A stretch of DNA of 64,000 nt from Himantopus leucocephalus (GCA_003993805.1 RSEF01000019.1:7973140-8037139), one strand, 5' to 3'. Shown: positions 46,794-62,396, numbered from the stretch's first letter. Numbers and translations are program-made. The notes: generated by a model from the sequence alone, not told the origin.

Positions 46794-49700
46794 AAAATGG
46801 AAGAGGCAGATCGCTGAGAAAACCACATGCTTTTTTAAAAAAATGAAATATGTCAACTATAGGAAATTGCCTAACTGGAATGTGGCAACTTGCCAGATTC
46901 TCTGAAAGTGTCTTTTAAAAAAGCAAAACAGCTTTATTTTAACAAGCTGCTATGAGATTGCATTTTTGGCAATCCCAAAAAGAACAAAATACAGTAAACC
47001 CCACTCTGTTCAAAATGCTTTGAGCCTATAAAGCAAACTTCCTTATTTCAGATTTTAAGAGGAAAAAAGAAAAACTTTGGTATGTTCTGCCATGCGGTAG
47101 GGATCAGAGATTTTCAGTTTGCTCATCAATTTTAGAGAATGCTTCCAGAGCGCTACGTACAACGCACTGAGGCACAAAATATAGGAATGAAAAAATCTGT
47201 GCAAGCATAACTGAGGTTCAGCTGCCAAGTAGAAAGCAGGTCACCCACAGCTCAGTTCTAGAAAAGAATCCTAAAATAATTAAAAAATAAAATGGAGTCA
47301 ATGGATTGTACGAGTTTTCTTTACCTTTCCTCTAGGGCTGGGTATGTAATGAGCCAGTAGGAATCATACTGAGTCTGCTTCCCTGGTCAGCTCTCTTTCC
47401 TTCTCAGAAAACACACATGTAAATCCGCACAGCTTATCTTTCCAATTCCCTCTCTTTCTGCAGTCCCATGGGTCCTCAGGTCAGCCTTTCTGCTGTCTCA
47501 AAAGCAGAAACATTACAGTCTCAGGCAAACTTCGGTGAAGTGTAGTTGACTTACAAGTGGGAAGACAACGTAAGGGAAGAGAGACCCTAGCCCATGAGGT
47601 CCAAGGCATGCCTCCCATCAGGCAAGTATTCTCAAACCAACTCTCATGCAACATGAGGAGTAAGCACATCTCACAATTAGGCTACAGTACGATGAACCCC
47701 TAAATTCCAATTATGCCTGCGGTATCCTCAGCTGAAGAATCACTTTGTTTCCAAAACACTCCTGATTTCCTAGTGTAGTACTGACACTCCTGGGGTATTC
47801 ACTTTACTGTTTGCAGAAAGCTAAAGACTGGTGAGATTTAACATGGCCCAAGAAGTTTATTTCTATGCAATTAGAAGTAAAGGACAACAGCATTCTGGGC
47901 AGCCAATCACCCCAAAACACAGAAGGGACTTTCCTGCAGTGGATTACAGGTAGAAAATCCTCTCTGAAACCCCAGGACCCTCCCACTGAAGGAGTCGTCA
48001 TTGTAATGAGAATGAAGGACTAGTTGAAGAAGTTGGGGTTTAACACGAGATGTGGGGAAATGCTATGAAGCAGAAGAATGGTGTTGCAGAAAGGCTTTAT
48101 TTATTGCCTTTTTCCTGATTTTGTTTTGAAGTTACTGAGGTGAGCTATGTGCATAAGCTGTACTGTTTCACTCTGCTATAAAATTGCTGTTCAGTTGCTG
48201 GGTTTCTTTGACTGTGTGCTGAATGAGGTTTTGTACTGGACTAGTTCTCCTTCCTTCCTACTCCCCCTGCTATTCTGCAGGGACATGAACAGAAAGAGTG
48301 AGGCAACAGGAAGAGTAGGAGTCACCTCTACAGAGACAAAGCAGGATGTGACTTCTGTTCCCTAAATAGGGCAGAAATGGTTGGATCATAATATCCAAGC
48401 TGGTGTCTCTCTAAAGGAAAGACTATAGCGAGACCCAAAGTGAAGCTGTTAATCTTGGGTTAGAAACCATGAATTTAATGACATCGGTGGTGCTTTGTAG
48501 GAGGAATTTAACTAATTGTAAGTGAGTGACTATTCTGATGGACACTTGCTAAATAAAGGTTAAACAATCTAGCAACTAATGGAGCCTCAACTCTGCTAAA
48601 CTTTGATTTGACAAAGTATTGGTGCAGCTCCTACCTGAGAGCATCCAGCTCCTGCAGCATTGGTGTTCTGCTGGCATAGGACAGAGCGTCTGGAAACCTG
48701 TGTGACCTGTTTGTCCAGCTCAGAGGCAACCCTTCCCCTCTCAGGCTGTGCTGCCCTATTAAACTTTGCCTTTCAATTTAACAGCCTATGACACTGGTTT
48801 GTTTCGGGTGCCTGACCCCCTGTTTCCCAGGGCAGCATACAGATTACTAGCTGGAACAAGGCAATGAGAGTGAATTACCATAAAGTAGTCTCATCTCCAA
48901 GTACAGATACTGAGCAGTACAAAGCATCTTTTCAGCCTCAAATCTAAAACACTGCTGTATTAGCATGTGGCAAAGTACAGTTGAGGGAGGCTTTACTGCT
49001 AGTAGCCAAGCACCCTTACTAACTCAGTGCTCCCCTGTTGGCTACGGTTGCAATCGGATTACTGTTGTTGTGACTGTACAAACACCAAAGACTGTGTTTG
49101 TAGAAGTTCAATGCTAGAAGTTCATACTTTGAGGGTAGTGATTGACCTAGTTCAGCCTCTGTAATCTCCCGTCTAGGAGGCCATGCCAACAACTTCTCAA
49201 CACACCTGCCTTCAAAGCCAGGGCCTTGGGTGATCTTGTCTACAAAGGATTTCTAGTAGTATCCTAGATAATAATAATAAAAAAAAAGCATTGCAGTTAA
49301 GTTTACTAGCTCAGTTAGTGGTAGCTAGGATGACAGAACTCCAGAGTAGCTACACCCACATACTGTAAGAGGGTTGTGACAGCAGGTGTAATTGCTCAGG
49401 CCATTAAAGTCAGAATAGCCACATCTGCTAGGGCCACTGAAGGCTGACCCCCAGCCTACGCAAGGTAATTCTGAGTATGTTTGATTCAGCTATGCCCTAG
49501 CTCAGGAGTTCCAACACGCACTGAGGCAAAGCTGAGAACTGTACGCAATACATCTCTAGAGACTAAAAAGGGAAGCTTCCACTGCTGTTTTAGAGCTCAG
49601 TGCTCCTTGTATACCTCTTCTACTGGAAGGGACCTTACTTAGTTTAGTATGGATGACTGCTGAACCAGCTTCTTGCAGTGCTTCAACTCTAGCTTGCTCT

Positions 49701-52700
49701 TCCTGTTTAGCTGAAACACTTGTGTATGAAGCTAAGTAAAACTGACCTAGAGTTTGTTTATGCTTTCAAAGGGTATATGCTCTGTGCTGGAAATGAGTAC
49801 CTCTAACCAGACTGACTCTGTACTACAATAATAACTGGAAATGAACTCTGGACCATCGGCTCCCAGCCACTCTGGGTTAGATCATGTTGCATAAATAATA
49901 GCCAAGTCTGGGGGGAGGGGAACACTTCCAGCAACACGGAGCAACCTGCCTTCTACTGCAAAGGCAAATGCTCTTCTAGCGGCTGCACAAAGCTTCAGAC
50001 CAGTGATGGTATATATGAAACCAACAAACACAGCAATGGGAGAAAGAGAGGAAAAAACTTTTGGGTTACACAGCAGCTGAAAGGAAGGGACCAGGCTATA
50101 AATCCAACTACTGTATAGTTTCACTTGAGCTTGAACCTTGAAACTAGCAGATAACCTGTTGGGAGTTGGAGTTTGCTTCATATATCTGCTGCAGATAAGC
50201 AATGCTAAGGCTCCATTTGTCTCGTAACCATGCCATCTGTAATAGCCATTCCAATGTGAGAATTACAACTGCACTTCTATTGCACTAAGTCCCTTCTTGT
50301 CCCAACTTCCACATTGTCCTGTCTCCCAAATACTAAGTAACATCAGGACTATAAGTACTTTCTCTGAAATGTGTCTGCCCTAGCTACCTGCCAAGAGAGG
50401 TTAGAAAAACCGTGGCTATTGGCAACGCTCTCATGAATAGGTGGATGGCTTTCAGTTCCTTTCAACTGAGACTGTAATGTGCCCAGCTTTCACTTACGAA
50501 CAGTAAAAAACTCCCTTCTTGGCTTTGGTCATTCTGGAGAATGAGGAGGGATGAAAGAGCATGGGTTGAGTGTAGGCAGTCTTCCCTCGTATTGCAGGGG
50601 GGGAACTGTAGAGTACACAACTTCTCACCCCAATTGTTCATGCTGAGGAGCCTTTCAAAACATGCTGACACATCCAGTATATCTACACAATAAGATTGTA
50701 AATTAGTCTTTTCCTTCACAAAAGGCTCATGACAAATGATGATCTCCAACGAGATACAATGACCTGCTAAATTGCCTATTGGTCCCTTGAGGGGTTTCCA
50801 GCACCTCCCTGAACATCATTTCCTAAAGTCAAACATCTGCACTTATCCACTGAAAAAATGCATGGCTTGGGTAACGGCAGAGTCACTTTCCTACATGCTG
50901 TTCTTGGTTCGTAACTATATTAATAGTTCAGTATCAGCCTCAGAAAAAATTTCAAGCTCTTAAACATGCAGAGAAAGACCTTAACAGTAATTGGGCTCTA
51001 AAGCATTCCTGTAATCATTTCAGTGGCAGAGATTTTAAAGCTAGGTGTGAACAAATGAAATCTTTATACAAAGAGTGAATATTATTTAGGTCATGGGTAG
51101 CAGTAGTTGCATGCTATGGGGGCATGGACAAGAGCATCATGCAAGAAATTTCTTACCACATATATGACTCAAAAGGAAGAAACACAAATAAAAGCTGGTT
51201 CTGGATGCTATGAATGGGCTGAAAGAGCTGGAGCAGCAAAGCTGATATACAAAGAGAGGAACACGGAATAAGGCACCAGAGGAGGGTCAAGAGCAAGATA
51301 CAGGCTTTGAAAGGTGAAACAGCTCTGATGGTATGCTATCACTGTCAAGGTATTATGCCAATTTACTGTGGTATTGGCCCCATACATGATGAGAGAAACG
51401 TAAGTCAGAAGCCCTTGTCACATGGTCTTGTAATCTTGGTAACAGTTCTTTGTCCTTGTGCAGTGGTGTGGAGAAGTAGCAAGTTGCAACTTTTGATGTG
51501 GAAGCATTGGCCTTTTAAGTGCAGGACAATTTTTGTATAAGTGATTAAAGTTTTTTATAGGTTGGAGACTAGCAATGGCAGAATAACTGGAAGCAGGACT
51601 CCTGACAATCATTATATTCCCCTTTAAGCCCAGTTTTAAATATTGTGCAAGATAGCTACATCAGATTTTGTACTTGGTTGTGCAACTACAAAGTCTGGAC
51701 AATTTCTGCATCAGCTTTTATAGATCAGATGCACAGGGTAAGTCAAGCCAGGATTTGTTTCTTTACCATGTGTACGGGAGAAATAAAATCAGGGTAAAGT
51801 CATTGGCCTGATGTCAGATACGGCCTTCCATTGTGCATCAAATATGCTTTCACCATGCACTCAGTTGAGATTCGGGCTTCAAAATGAAGGCCTATTACTG
51901 TCCACTGTTCTGGATCAGATCACAAAGCTTCAGTGGAGCTGTACTTCCCTACCTCAGCACTATGAATCCATTAAGTGAAGCAAGATACCATGAAGAACCT
52001 GCAAAACTATTCCTTTAAATCATACGGTGGCAGGAATTTGACAAAACACAGAAAGACAAACTCATCTTCAAAAGTACTTAGCAATTTTCCAATAATGAAC
52101 GGAACCCTAGTTGCATCTACAAGCCTGCACCCTAAGTGCTAAAAACACACCCAAGCTTATGCTCATCGTAAATCCCAAACAAGCATAAATAATACCTGGA
52201 ATAAGGTTTCCATACGTGACAGTTCTGTAACACATTATATATCTTCAAACTGCATTTTACTTCAGAGGCTATGTAAACAACAAATGGAAGACAGTTGTTG
52301 CTGTGAACTTACAGGTAAACTTGGGTGGAGGCAGGCTGGTATCCTCCCATGATGGGGCTTTCTCACAAAGAATGTGAGCTGAACTGGAAAAAAAGTAATG
52401 TTGCTGAAACAAGCATCCAACAAGATGAAAGAGAAAGGGTATCTTAGAGCTGTTAAATTTTCACCACCTTAAGGGACAGGTGAAATAAGGCAGAGAAAGA
52501 ATCCTTCTGCATTCGAAAAATATCCACTTTCTCAGTTTATTATCCTTTGCTATTTAAGTGTTGGGGTTTTTACTACCTTGCCCATTCAAAAAACACTTTA
52601 CATCAGACTAAGTCTGAAGATAGTACAACAGCACTTCTGTTTAAATAGCTGGAGCTTCTTCAAGTGAGGGTCAAGGCCACACTGTTTAAGGTATTCAACC

Positions 52701-55700
52701 TTGAAAGGCACTTATAAAAGAACTGAGCCAGCTGAGACTAGAGCTAAATTCAGCTTTTACCCTAGTTTTAAACTGCTTCTACTCCTTTGTTTTCAGCACA
52801 GTCACATTCAGTTTCTACAGTTGTAAAGCGAAGTGGGCTCACGTAACCCAACATTCGTCTAACATCAACTGCATAACCCCAAGGAATACAAGTGGGGCCC
52901 TACGTTAAAGCCAGCTGTACTCTTTGCTACAGATATGTCACTTACGTGATACCTTTAGCAGACCAAGTGTTCCATGAAGCGATACGGCTGTAAATAATTT
53001 ACCAGCAACCCCATAACACTTGATTAAAACCTACTGAAAGAAGATCTAATTAAATTGTCTCTGAAAGAACAGATAATGATATGACAACTGTGTAAAGGGC
53101 AGATGGCAAGCAGAAGCTCATCAGAACATGAGAAAATAATTTAGAAAAAGGTACTTTTATCTGTATTGAGTTGTGGTGATCTCTGCCTGTCTGATGCTGG
53201 CTGTTCTGGAGGTCATTCCTGCATTCTGCCTTTGGGCATCTGAAGTGACAGCAAGAGTACTGGCTGTCCTCATGAGTGGCATTTGGGCACCTGTAGACTC
53301 AATACCTGATCTCTTAGGCAGCCATGTTAGAAAGTGTTTACTGCATCTTTTAGGGATGAGCAGCAGACAGCAGGTAAAGTTAGGAACTGCACCAGTCATA
53401 GAAACAGCAGTCTTTTTTATAAAGGCTGTATAGAAGACTGTTGGTAGCAATCAAGCCATTAATGAGCACAGTACTTGGTCGCCAATACTATAAAAATTTG
53501 CAAGGCCATTAGTTTTAAAGCTGTGTATCTGCTGTACTGTGAAAGATATGTCTTATGGATTAATGAATAGTTGAAAAATACATTACAGGAACACAATAAA
53601 CACCTTGCTGCAAATCATATGTGCATAAGATAAAGGAACACAGCTGACAGCAGATGTTCTCCATGCCTGTCAGCCTCTGAGGAAGAAGAGAGTTCTATTT
53701 CTTACTTCACACCTAAGAGCAGACATGTACATAAACTTAACATCAGGGAGTTAAGTATAAATCTACAGTAGCCCCAAAGTTCAAACGCACATCACCCAGT
53801 TCAAGGTTTTATTTGGAAACTAAGAACTTACTGAAGAAAATACAGACTTTTGTACTCTGTAGAATGAAGTACAATTCATAAGAAGGGCATGAATCACTTC
53901 TATGCTGCTTTAACGCTACTGCTGCCAGTAATGGAGACCCAAAAAATATGGCATTTCTTTTCTATCAGCTGAAGGGCAGCACAGGGTAGAATCAAGGCTC
54001 ATCTCTTAAAAGATGTGCCTCTCCTCCTCATGTCTGAATGAGTTTCACTGCTTAGGTCTCTCAGCTGCCATTAAAGAGAAGTTATAATCTTAATCAATAC
54101 AAACTGTAGCATGTTACAGACTATTGCAGACTGCACTACTGGTATGTCACAATGCAGGGCCTAAATCCTGTTCTACAAATAGGTCAAACTTGGACAGCCA
54201 GGCAGCAGTAGACATGCTGTGGAGTTTCAGAAGAGACAAATACCCTGGCCTAGAAGTCATGCTTATTTCTGGCTGGGATAAATAGATACACACCTCCAGG
54301 TTGGGTTCCTGTCACTGGGGACAGCAAAACTGAGCTGATTTTTTTGAGTAGCAGAACAAAGTTATGGTAAACATAGGGATTGGGCTGAGTGCAGAAAGTT
54401 GAGTGGAAACTGCTTCAATATAATCCTCAGTACTTTTTAAAAAGTTAACAATGCAGATACACAGAAGAATAGCTCTTGCCCATATAAGCCCACATTAAAG
54501 GATGCAATACCCAAAATAAATCATCCCTTCCTCATACAGAGTTCATGCCAGACCTCAGCCACAAATGCATATTTATAGCCCAAATTGCCAACACCTGGAA
54601 ACAGGTTTATTTTGAGGACATATTGCTAACTACCTTCCCCATTCCCCAACAGCAAAGGCATAAACAACAGTGGAAATTAATGCAACATTAGAAGATATTT
54701 AAAAAAAAAAGATCAAAATTTGGCAGGTACCCAACCACATCATTTCTAGACAGATTTGGAAGACAGCCCTTCAAGTGGACAACAGTCATTAAGGAAAGAT
54801 ATTTTTCCACTCATTCACTTGGGAGTTAGCTGCTGCACATGCAACTGCAATGGCAGGGGCGCTGTGATCCCCAAATTATCAGAGACCAAACAGGAAATGC
54901 TTCCTGCTTTGGGATCAGACCCTTAGCTGAAGCAAATAGGTCCTATTTCACATGAATCTACATGAAATCCTTACATGAAAAGGATTTGAACCTTCTTGAG
55001 TGAAAGCGTGTGTTGTGTGACCAGCATGATGGGTGAATGAGGAGTGCTCTGACTATTAAGTGCCATTGTTCTCATTTTACCAAACAAAAAAAGGAAAAAA
55101 AAAAAAGTAGTCCTCCTGTACCCCAGCACTTGCCCAAGTGACTTGCAAAGCTTTTGAGAACTGAACCATCCCTCCTGAGCAGGGACACTAACCACTGGAT
55201 CCACTTGCCGTTTTCTGTCCATCTCTCACTCAGCCTCGGATTTTAAGCTGTTAAAGGTCTCCGTATTGTTTTGCGACCTCAGAAGACGACAGACAACAGT
55301 AATTCTCCCACTAATTGCAGAAATGAAGGTTCAGCTTAGTCTCTGAGCTTGTCTATCCCAGTAGGGGTAACAGAATCTATTGCTCAGAGAGAGGCTTTCA
55401 AAGTAATTAAATATGATTCTGGTGCAGCTACATGAGATCAAAGCAAAGCTATGCCATGTTATCCACGTTGATCTCACAGAAGCTGCAATCTATTTGCAGG
55501 CAGTTACACCGGGATTGGGTGCACGCTGGTTTTTGTTAAGTGGGAAATTGTTAGACCATCTCACACTTTGAAAATAAACATGGCAAAACTCAACTGTCTC
55601 CTTGGTGGTTCTCACAACTGCTGCTGTGCAGGTTAACTCGTAAAGTACCTTTCCCAGAATGCCTATCATTTAAGGACAGGAAGGTCATGCACTTTAGAAA

Positions 55701-58700
55701 GTCTTATCCTTAGACAACTTGGCAACTGTCTGCACAGCAGCATGGAGACCATACTACATCCTCCCATGAACAGAAGGCGCTTTGGACTACTTAATATGCC
55801 AATACTGCAAGAAGAGGTGGTAATAGGACTACTTGGAGAAAAAACTCTCAAAATATTTTTTCCCAGAGAAATGAGCCTTTCTTACTGATAAAATGCAAAA
55901 TCCCTCACCCATCAGGATGGCTCTCCAATTGTCCCCATGTCCGCTGCCTCGAAGTTGAAGGCCAGTTAAATCCCAGAGCCACAGCTACTGGCATTAAGGG
56001 GCTGATGGCTCAGCATTTAGAACAACTCTGAAGAATTCTAGCAATGCAGAGACTTGCAGTGCTTGCCGATACTGTTCCCACACCACAGAGGCTTTGTCAG
56101 GAAAGCTGACAAAGACCATGCTGCTAACCCACCCTGCAAAATACAGTTTGAATGTGGAGACTTTATTCTTTGCAGTATAAAGGGGCCATGCCTGGTATGG
56201 AAGAGACCTCACACCAGGCTGATACTGTCAGGAATACAGGAAGACAGAAAGGGCTGAGCCAGCCTGTTTACGTAGAGGATCCATGAGGAGTGATGGGGAG
56301 GGGAAGGGAACAGACCATGCCTTCCCTCATGTGTTTCCCTTTCCCCTTCCCCCCGGCACCTCGGTTTTACAGCTGCAGGAAAGATCAAGCCAGAACTGTG
56401 CAAAATTGCTGAGTCAGGCTATTGCTGTGGGGCCTCAGAGAGGCTGTCTGCAAGGCTTAAGCCAGAGGACAAACCCTTGTGATAAGGCAGAAAGCTGAGT
56501 GGCTGGAGAGACACTGCAGGGTAGAGACAGTCAAGGGGTATGATGCACCCGCTGCAGGCACAAGCGCGATTCCCTAGGCTGAAGGTACATAGTGGAGCCC
56601 TGTCTGGGAAAGACTAAGAACCAGAAGCATTTTGTGCTAAGAGAACTGGAAAGAGGATGCAGGTTAACCCTAGTAGAAGGATTTAGCTAGTCCTGACTAA
56701 ACCAGTGTAACGAAGGGAGCCAGAAATGAGCATGGGTGCTTCTGTGAGCTCCCCAGCAGCCTGCTCAAAGCTCTCCTGATGCACAGCAGTAATCTCTAAC
56801 AATGAGAAGATGCCCTGAAATGCACCTCAGGCAGTTAGGAGGTCTCTGTTGCCACAGAGTTCAGGCTCATGCATCATGGGCACTTCTAGTCTATCCAGAA
56901 TTTTGATCAGACCTTCAGCTGCCTTGATCAGATGTTGAAGTCAGTGAGGTGAGGGGTTAAAAAAACCTGGCCTCCGGAGCTAGACAGGTAACAGGCATTT
57001 TACATCCCTTTTCTTCCCAAAGACCATTGTGTTAACACTGAAAAGTCTCTGGGCAAGAGCATCCACAACAGTGGGTGGTCAGCATGTTTCAGAGCTCTTA
57101 CTGCTCAATTCCTGCAGAACAATTCCTGCCACCAGAGAGACACCTGAGACACCAGCACTGGTTGATGCTTCCTCTCCTCTGTGTTCCTCACCCCCCTGTT
57201 CCAAACAACTCCTAGTTGCTCCACTGCATCACAAAGTTCACTACCACAGCAATGATCAAATTAATTTCTGCATGCAGCTTTAAGAAGGAATATCTTGTAG
57301 TTGTCAGCTCTGCATTCTCTTCCCTGTACTGCCAGGAAAACTGGGTGCCTCGAAGCCAGATGTTAAGTCTCTCTCAGCTCACCCTTCTTGGCACAACAGT
57401 TCAAAAGGACACTGAAAAATCTATTAGTAAAATGCTACAGGCAGGATCTGCCCTTTCATTAAGGAACACGACAATGGCAGTTCGACTTGACTACAGTGAG
57501 GAGCTGCAAGGAGCACTCAAACACCATGGCAGACTTCAGCAAAGAGCATGCTGCATCACCACTGCATTGCTGCTGCCAAAGTACTCATTTCTCACTCAGA
57601 TGAAGGGATAGACGCTACTACCTTCAATTTGAAATCTTATGTTGCGAGGTGTCCATTAACTTCAAAGTTCTTTCCCTCAGACCACAAACTAGTTATTCTT
57701 GGCAACTGAGGCAATTTGAATAACACAGTAGAAAAAAAATAAGGAAAGAACACATCAGTGGAACTGGAGCGTGCCTTGGCAGCAGAATGGTGTTGTAAAG
57801 TTAGTTTCCATAAGAATCAAAAACTAAACATTAGCGTCACCCTAGCAGAAGTACTCAGCTAGCTCTCGCTACATTAGCTATGCCCCCAGTTATCGACGGG
57901 CAGATGATAACTGATAAGGCCCATTTAGTTAGATGCAAATAGGTAGCTACTGCTACAGAGGTGCGTTCAAAATCATTATAAAAAAACATCTTCCCCAAAA
58001 GTAGGACTATATTTCCTACAAATGCAGTCTCAGCACAAACCCAGCCAGTGTTTCAGTGCAGTAGCTAACAACCTGGGCTTACAGCAGCTCTCCTTTCTCC
58101 CTCCAAACTTTAGTTTCCACAGACTCCACTCAAGTCACTAGCCATGACTGCGAATGGCCCAGGAATTTAGGGTGCACTGAGAGGTGTCCCACAGAAACTC
58201 TGCCTCATTATACCCGTATGAAATGCCACCAACACAACAGCCCTTAATTCAGGCCCGCAGCAGTCAGCCAGTGGGTCTACAAATATGCTTGACCCACAAA
58301 GCAAGACCAAACCAGTTTTAACACACATAATATCCTGGCTTAATACAAATGGGGTTGACAAGCCCTTTGATATCTACTCTGGGGTTTCTCCCAGCTTAGT
58401 TGTGTGAGCAAATGCTAAGAGTCTTTGGTGTTTGTGCTCACCTTGGCTTACTTCAACACTATGACGTCCTTCCTCTTCTAGAGAGCTTACAGACACCTTT
58501 GGGTTTCAAAGGAAAAAGAAAAAAAAAGAAACCTTTCTTTTTCCAAAGCGAGCAGGTTGAAGGCCTATGCAAATCCCCCCAAATGGGTCAGTCTCCTGAT
58601 AGCAATACTTGTGTATTTTAGTCAGTTGCTTCCTTAAAACAGGGAGACTAGACAAGGGCATAGCTTCTAGAATTCACTAAAATGGGGGGGGGGCATACCG

Positions 58701-60390
58701 CATGTGATCTGCACCTGCACTACGGCAGTCTGATACCACTAGCTGGTGCTGGTCTGAGGCACTCAGAACTGTCTCTATAGAAATTGTGGGAGAGTTAAGG
58801 TTAAAAGTCCTCATAAAAAAATGTCTTACTTTGTGGAAAGTTTCAGTTTTGGTCAGAAAGACAAAAGGCCCATGAACTGAAATGTTTTGCTTGGCAGACG
58901 AAGAACAGTTTTTAAAAGGGAGATGTCTAAAAAAGCCAGGAAGCTTTAAGCAACAAAACCCTACTATTTCTGCATATTTCAGTGGAGCTATACAACCATC
59001 CTCTAGCTTACTCTAAAGGTAAAAAGAAGAAAACACTGCTCTGGAAGACGAAAACTGTTGCTAGAAACTTCTCCATGCTTTAAGGATGGGTAGGGAAACA
59101 GGTGTGGAGAGGTTCTCCTAGAGCACTATAAGGCAGCCTGAGGGGCACTGACACACATCTTCCAGCAACTGTACTTACTGACTGCTCCATTTACCTCCCC
59201 TATCTAATATCTTTTAGTGGTGATGCCTGGTTGAAGTTCTCAATCTGGAAAACATATTAATTATTTCTTCTTTCCAGTTTACTCAGCATCATTAATAACT
59301 AAAAATAAAACCTCACACTGGAATCTGCAAGCCTCAACAATAGCCCACACGCACAGCAGCAATGAGAAGCTCAAGACTTCCTTTCTAAATTTAGATTGCT
59401 TCAAACAGAAGTGAAAGTTCTTTGATAAATCAACAAACCCATGTTTTAGAAGCTTGCAAGGAGAGTAGAACTGGGCAGGAAAGTGCCTGCCTGCACCGTT
59501 AAACTTACTTGCAAAAGGCTCCTGAAGATTTACGGACCCAGACCCAAGGCTCCTGGCTGCATTCTGAAAACTGTGGTCAATGTCAGATCAGACCAGATCA
59601 GAGTCTGGATCTGCTGCATCCCAGCAAGATTCCCCTGTGTCATGTCAATCACTGCTCTAAAGTGGATCTCACAGCTTCTGCTATTAGACCTCTTCCATTT
59701 GGGATAACTAATAATCATATCAGAGGCACTCTGTAGCCCCTGATCAAAGCATGATTCCTTATTCTACTCATTACGCGTCCTGTGATTCTTCTCTGCTTCC
59801 CCAAGATGCACACAGTACAAATTAGATTTTCTTTCTAGGCAGAAAAGGAATGACAGAGACCTGGGCTCTGTTCACGTTAGAACACATTCCTGAGAGAAAA
59901 GACAGCTATATTTCAACTTTAAATCCATATTTAAGAGTTCCAAAAGCAAGATGGAGGCAGTGGGTCCGATTCTGCCTGCAGAACCCTGAAAGCAGACAGA
60001 GAATGGCTAATGAGTATGAAGCAGCTTCATTGCAACCATTCTCTGAGTTATACCAGCAAATATCCAGGGAGGTACCGGAGAGGATATTTGTAATTCCATT
60101 TACACTGACATTAAAGAATAACTACTGTTCAACTACTTTCTGGACAGTCACTACCCTAACTTAGGGCAAGCTAGCGTTTCCCTGTAGATGCATTCAAACA
60201 TGGCGTAGCCCCACTGGTGAGTCTCAGCAGACTTGGAATTAGTCCTTTAAAACGTAGAGCATCAAGATATGCTCTCCCTACTGAAATTTAAAACTAGGAC
60301 ATCCTGGTCAGTGGATTGTTTTGCACCGTGGTGGGCCAGAGCATCCTTTATCTCTGTCTAAGGGAGGGATCAGGAGACAACACGCTCACA

Positions 60391-60407
60391 GAAAAAAAAA
60401 AAAAAAA
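60391..60407 (+). repeat. Poly-A run
   Basis: An uninterrupted A homopolymer of about 17 bases after CACAG. No retroposon body was recognised upstream. Confidence 0.75.
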
Positions 60408-61076
60408 ATTATCAAGACAATGACAAGGACTCATGGGCCTGCAGTGAGGTTCAGCCCCAGCCCTCAACGCTGTCCCTCCAACCACCTCTGCAAGGATAAC
60501 CAGAAGAAACACATGAAACTCCTTTTTTTCCTCCTTTCAGGAAAATCACTGCTAAAAAAACCCCACAACAGGAAGCTATCTCTTTTTTTCTCTCTCATTC
60601 ACCACGGCATGGAAAGTGTATTTGAGTCAGCCATCTAAGCACACATTCTGCGTGCACCATCTGTTACACCCCCTTCCCCGAATCACTTTTGGCTGACCAA
60701 AAGTGTTGCTAGTCAAGCTACAAAATTCACAGCCCATATTTTGATGGGGTGAGTTCTATTGAAAAGCTGGCTGCTTTTACCTGCCATTGTGGCTTTACTT
60801 TGTAGGAAACAAGTAATTTTAGGTATTTTGAACTATATCCTGAGTAACACCTGAAAAGGCTCAAACAGAGCCAAAGCAAGTAAATAGTCTGGCTTTGAGT
60901 TCTGTTTTAGTTTTTTCCACACCAACACTAATATCTTTCTGCTATCATGTGCTTTGCCTACTATGCTGAACATCGCAATCCCTCTGCTAGGCTAAGCTTG
61001 TACACTCCTGCAGCCAGTTGCAAGCTATTTCCATCTAGTATCTCTTCCCCACCACCACTTTAAAAAAAACAAAACC

Positions 61077-61176
61077 NNNNNNNNNNNNNNNNNNNNNNNN
61101 NNNNNNNNNNNNNNNNNNNNNNNNNNNNNNNNNNNNNNNNNNNNNNNNNNNNNNNNNNNNNNNNNNNNNNNNNNNN
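61077..61176. other. Assembly gap (100 N)
   Basis: Exactly 100 N, the usual placeholder for a gap of unknown size. It is flanked by A/C-rich low-complexity DNA (A8CAAAACC on the left; repeated CAAA and A-runs at 61177-61224 on the right), so a simple repeat probably broke the assembly. Open frames crossing it are meaningless. Confidence 0.97.
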
Positions 61177-61224
61177 ACCAAACAAACAAACAAAAAAAAC
61201 CCAAAAAACACACAAAAAACCCAG
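61177..61224 (+). repeat. A/C-rich simple repeat beside the gap
   Basis: (CAAA)n and CnAn runs adjoining the N block. Low complexity; the left flank at 61060-61076 has the same composition. Confidence 0.85.
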
Positions 61225-62396
61225 ACCACACCACTCACTTCTTGGAAGCAAAGCCAATAGCCAGCTCCTCATCTCCTGCACACTTGCATAACCACATTGA
61301 TTTCAACTGCAATTTAAAGCATCACTGTACAGGTCATGTTGCTAGTTGAACAGTCCTGAGCTCAGGTGCATACCTCCAATGAGATCCGGATCTTCCATCT
61401 GCCTACAGCCCCAATAGCTCAGACTGAAGATGTACGTGCTGCTCTTAGAGAAAGATGAACAGAAGTCATCTATTATCAGACTGGGCCACGACACACACAT
61501 GCCCATAGAGACTAGGGCCTAAGCTAAGGTTTGAGTTTCCACCTCAGGAATGCTCCAGGGTTCAGTTTAAACAGCTCATGCAAAAAAGCAGGTTTACAAC
61601 GTAGACAGTAAGCTCAGACACAGAACAGGCGACTGTCAACTAGCACAGGTTCAAGTGAACACTACAGCTGCACCAACAATTACTTCATGTTCCTTGGAGT
61701 GTGTACAGTGGGAGCACAGCTGGGCTGAAACGTGCCTCGGATCTGTAGGTGGCACAGGAGCTCTGTGCAGCTCTGGTTTAATGCAAAATATGTATCTGAC
61801 CACCCATATACTTTGGTGGTTCTCAGCTGTCCTCCCACCTTACTAGCAAGACAGCTTCTGTAGCTTAACTTGGGACTGATCCTGTCCTAGATTCTGGGGG
61901 CATAGACTACAACCCACCCCGTGCCCTCGCTATGCCAGTAAGGAATAGCTGCAGTCCAAACCAAGCCAGATTACCAAACTGTTTCTTAATCATGTCAAGC
62001 TAGTCTTTGATTGGGTTTAGACTCCCACCAAGAAGCAGGAGTGCCCACGACACTTCTATGCACAACTGCTCACAAATTATGTCTTGGAAGAACTATCCGT
62101 TTCTTTTGGAACAGGTGCGTTTCTGGACTCAAAGAACCTCTGTTCCCCCAATTTGCTAGCCGTGGCAACACTGTGCTGCTGGTAGCATTGACTGTGTGGG
62201 ATTATACTCCACGGGAGCGAGAAATGAGCAGGGAGGGAAGTCTCTAAGAGATGTCTGAGTCAGTATGCCTGGGTGGTGTCATCTATACATCATTCTGTGC
62301 CTTTCACCACAGCAGTAATCTAGCCAATACATTCTCCAACCCCCAAAACAGTAAGAGATAGCCAGGGTTGCTTTCATTACCATTTTAATTTTTGTA

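Noticed and set aside
49141..49260. Possible old repeat (GACCTAGTTCAGCCTCTGTA region)
   Set aside because: It slightly recalls the 3' end of CR1/L3-type elements, but no tail or continuous match could be followed by eye.
57216..57611. 131-codon plus-strand open frame
   Set aside because: No recognisable domain, no initiation context or conserved pattern; treated as chance.
61025..61281. Open frames running through the N block
   Set aside because: They are held open only by ambiguous bases in the assembly gap.
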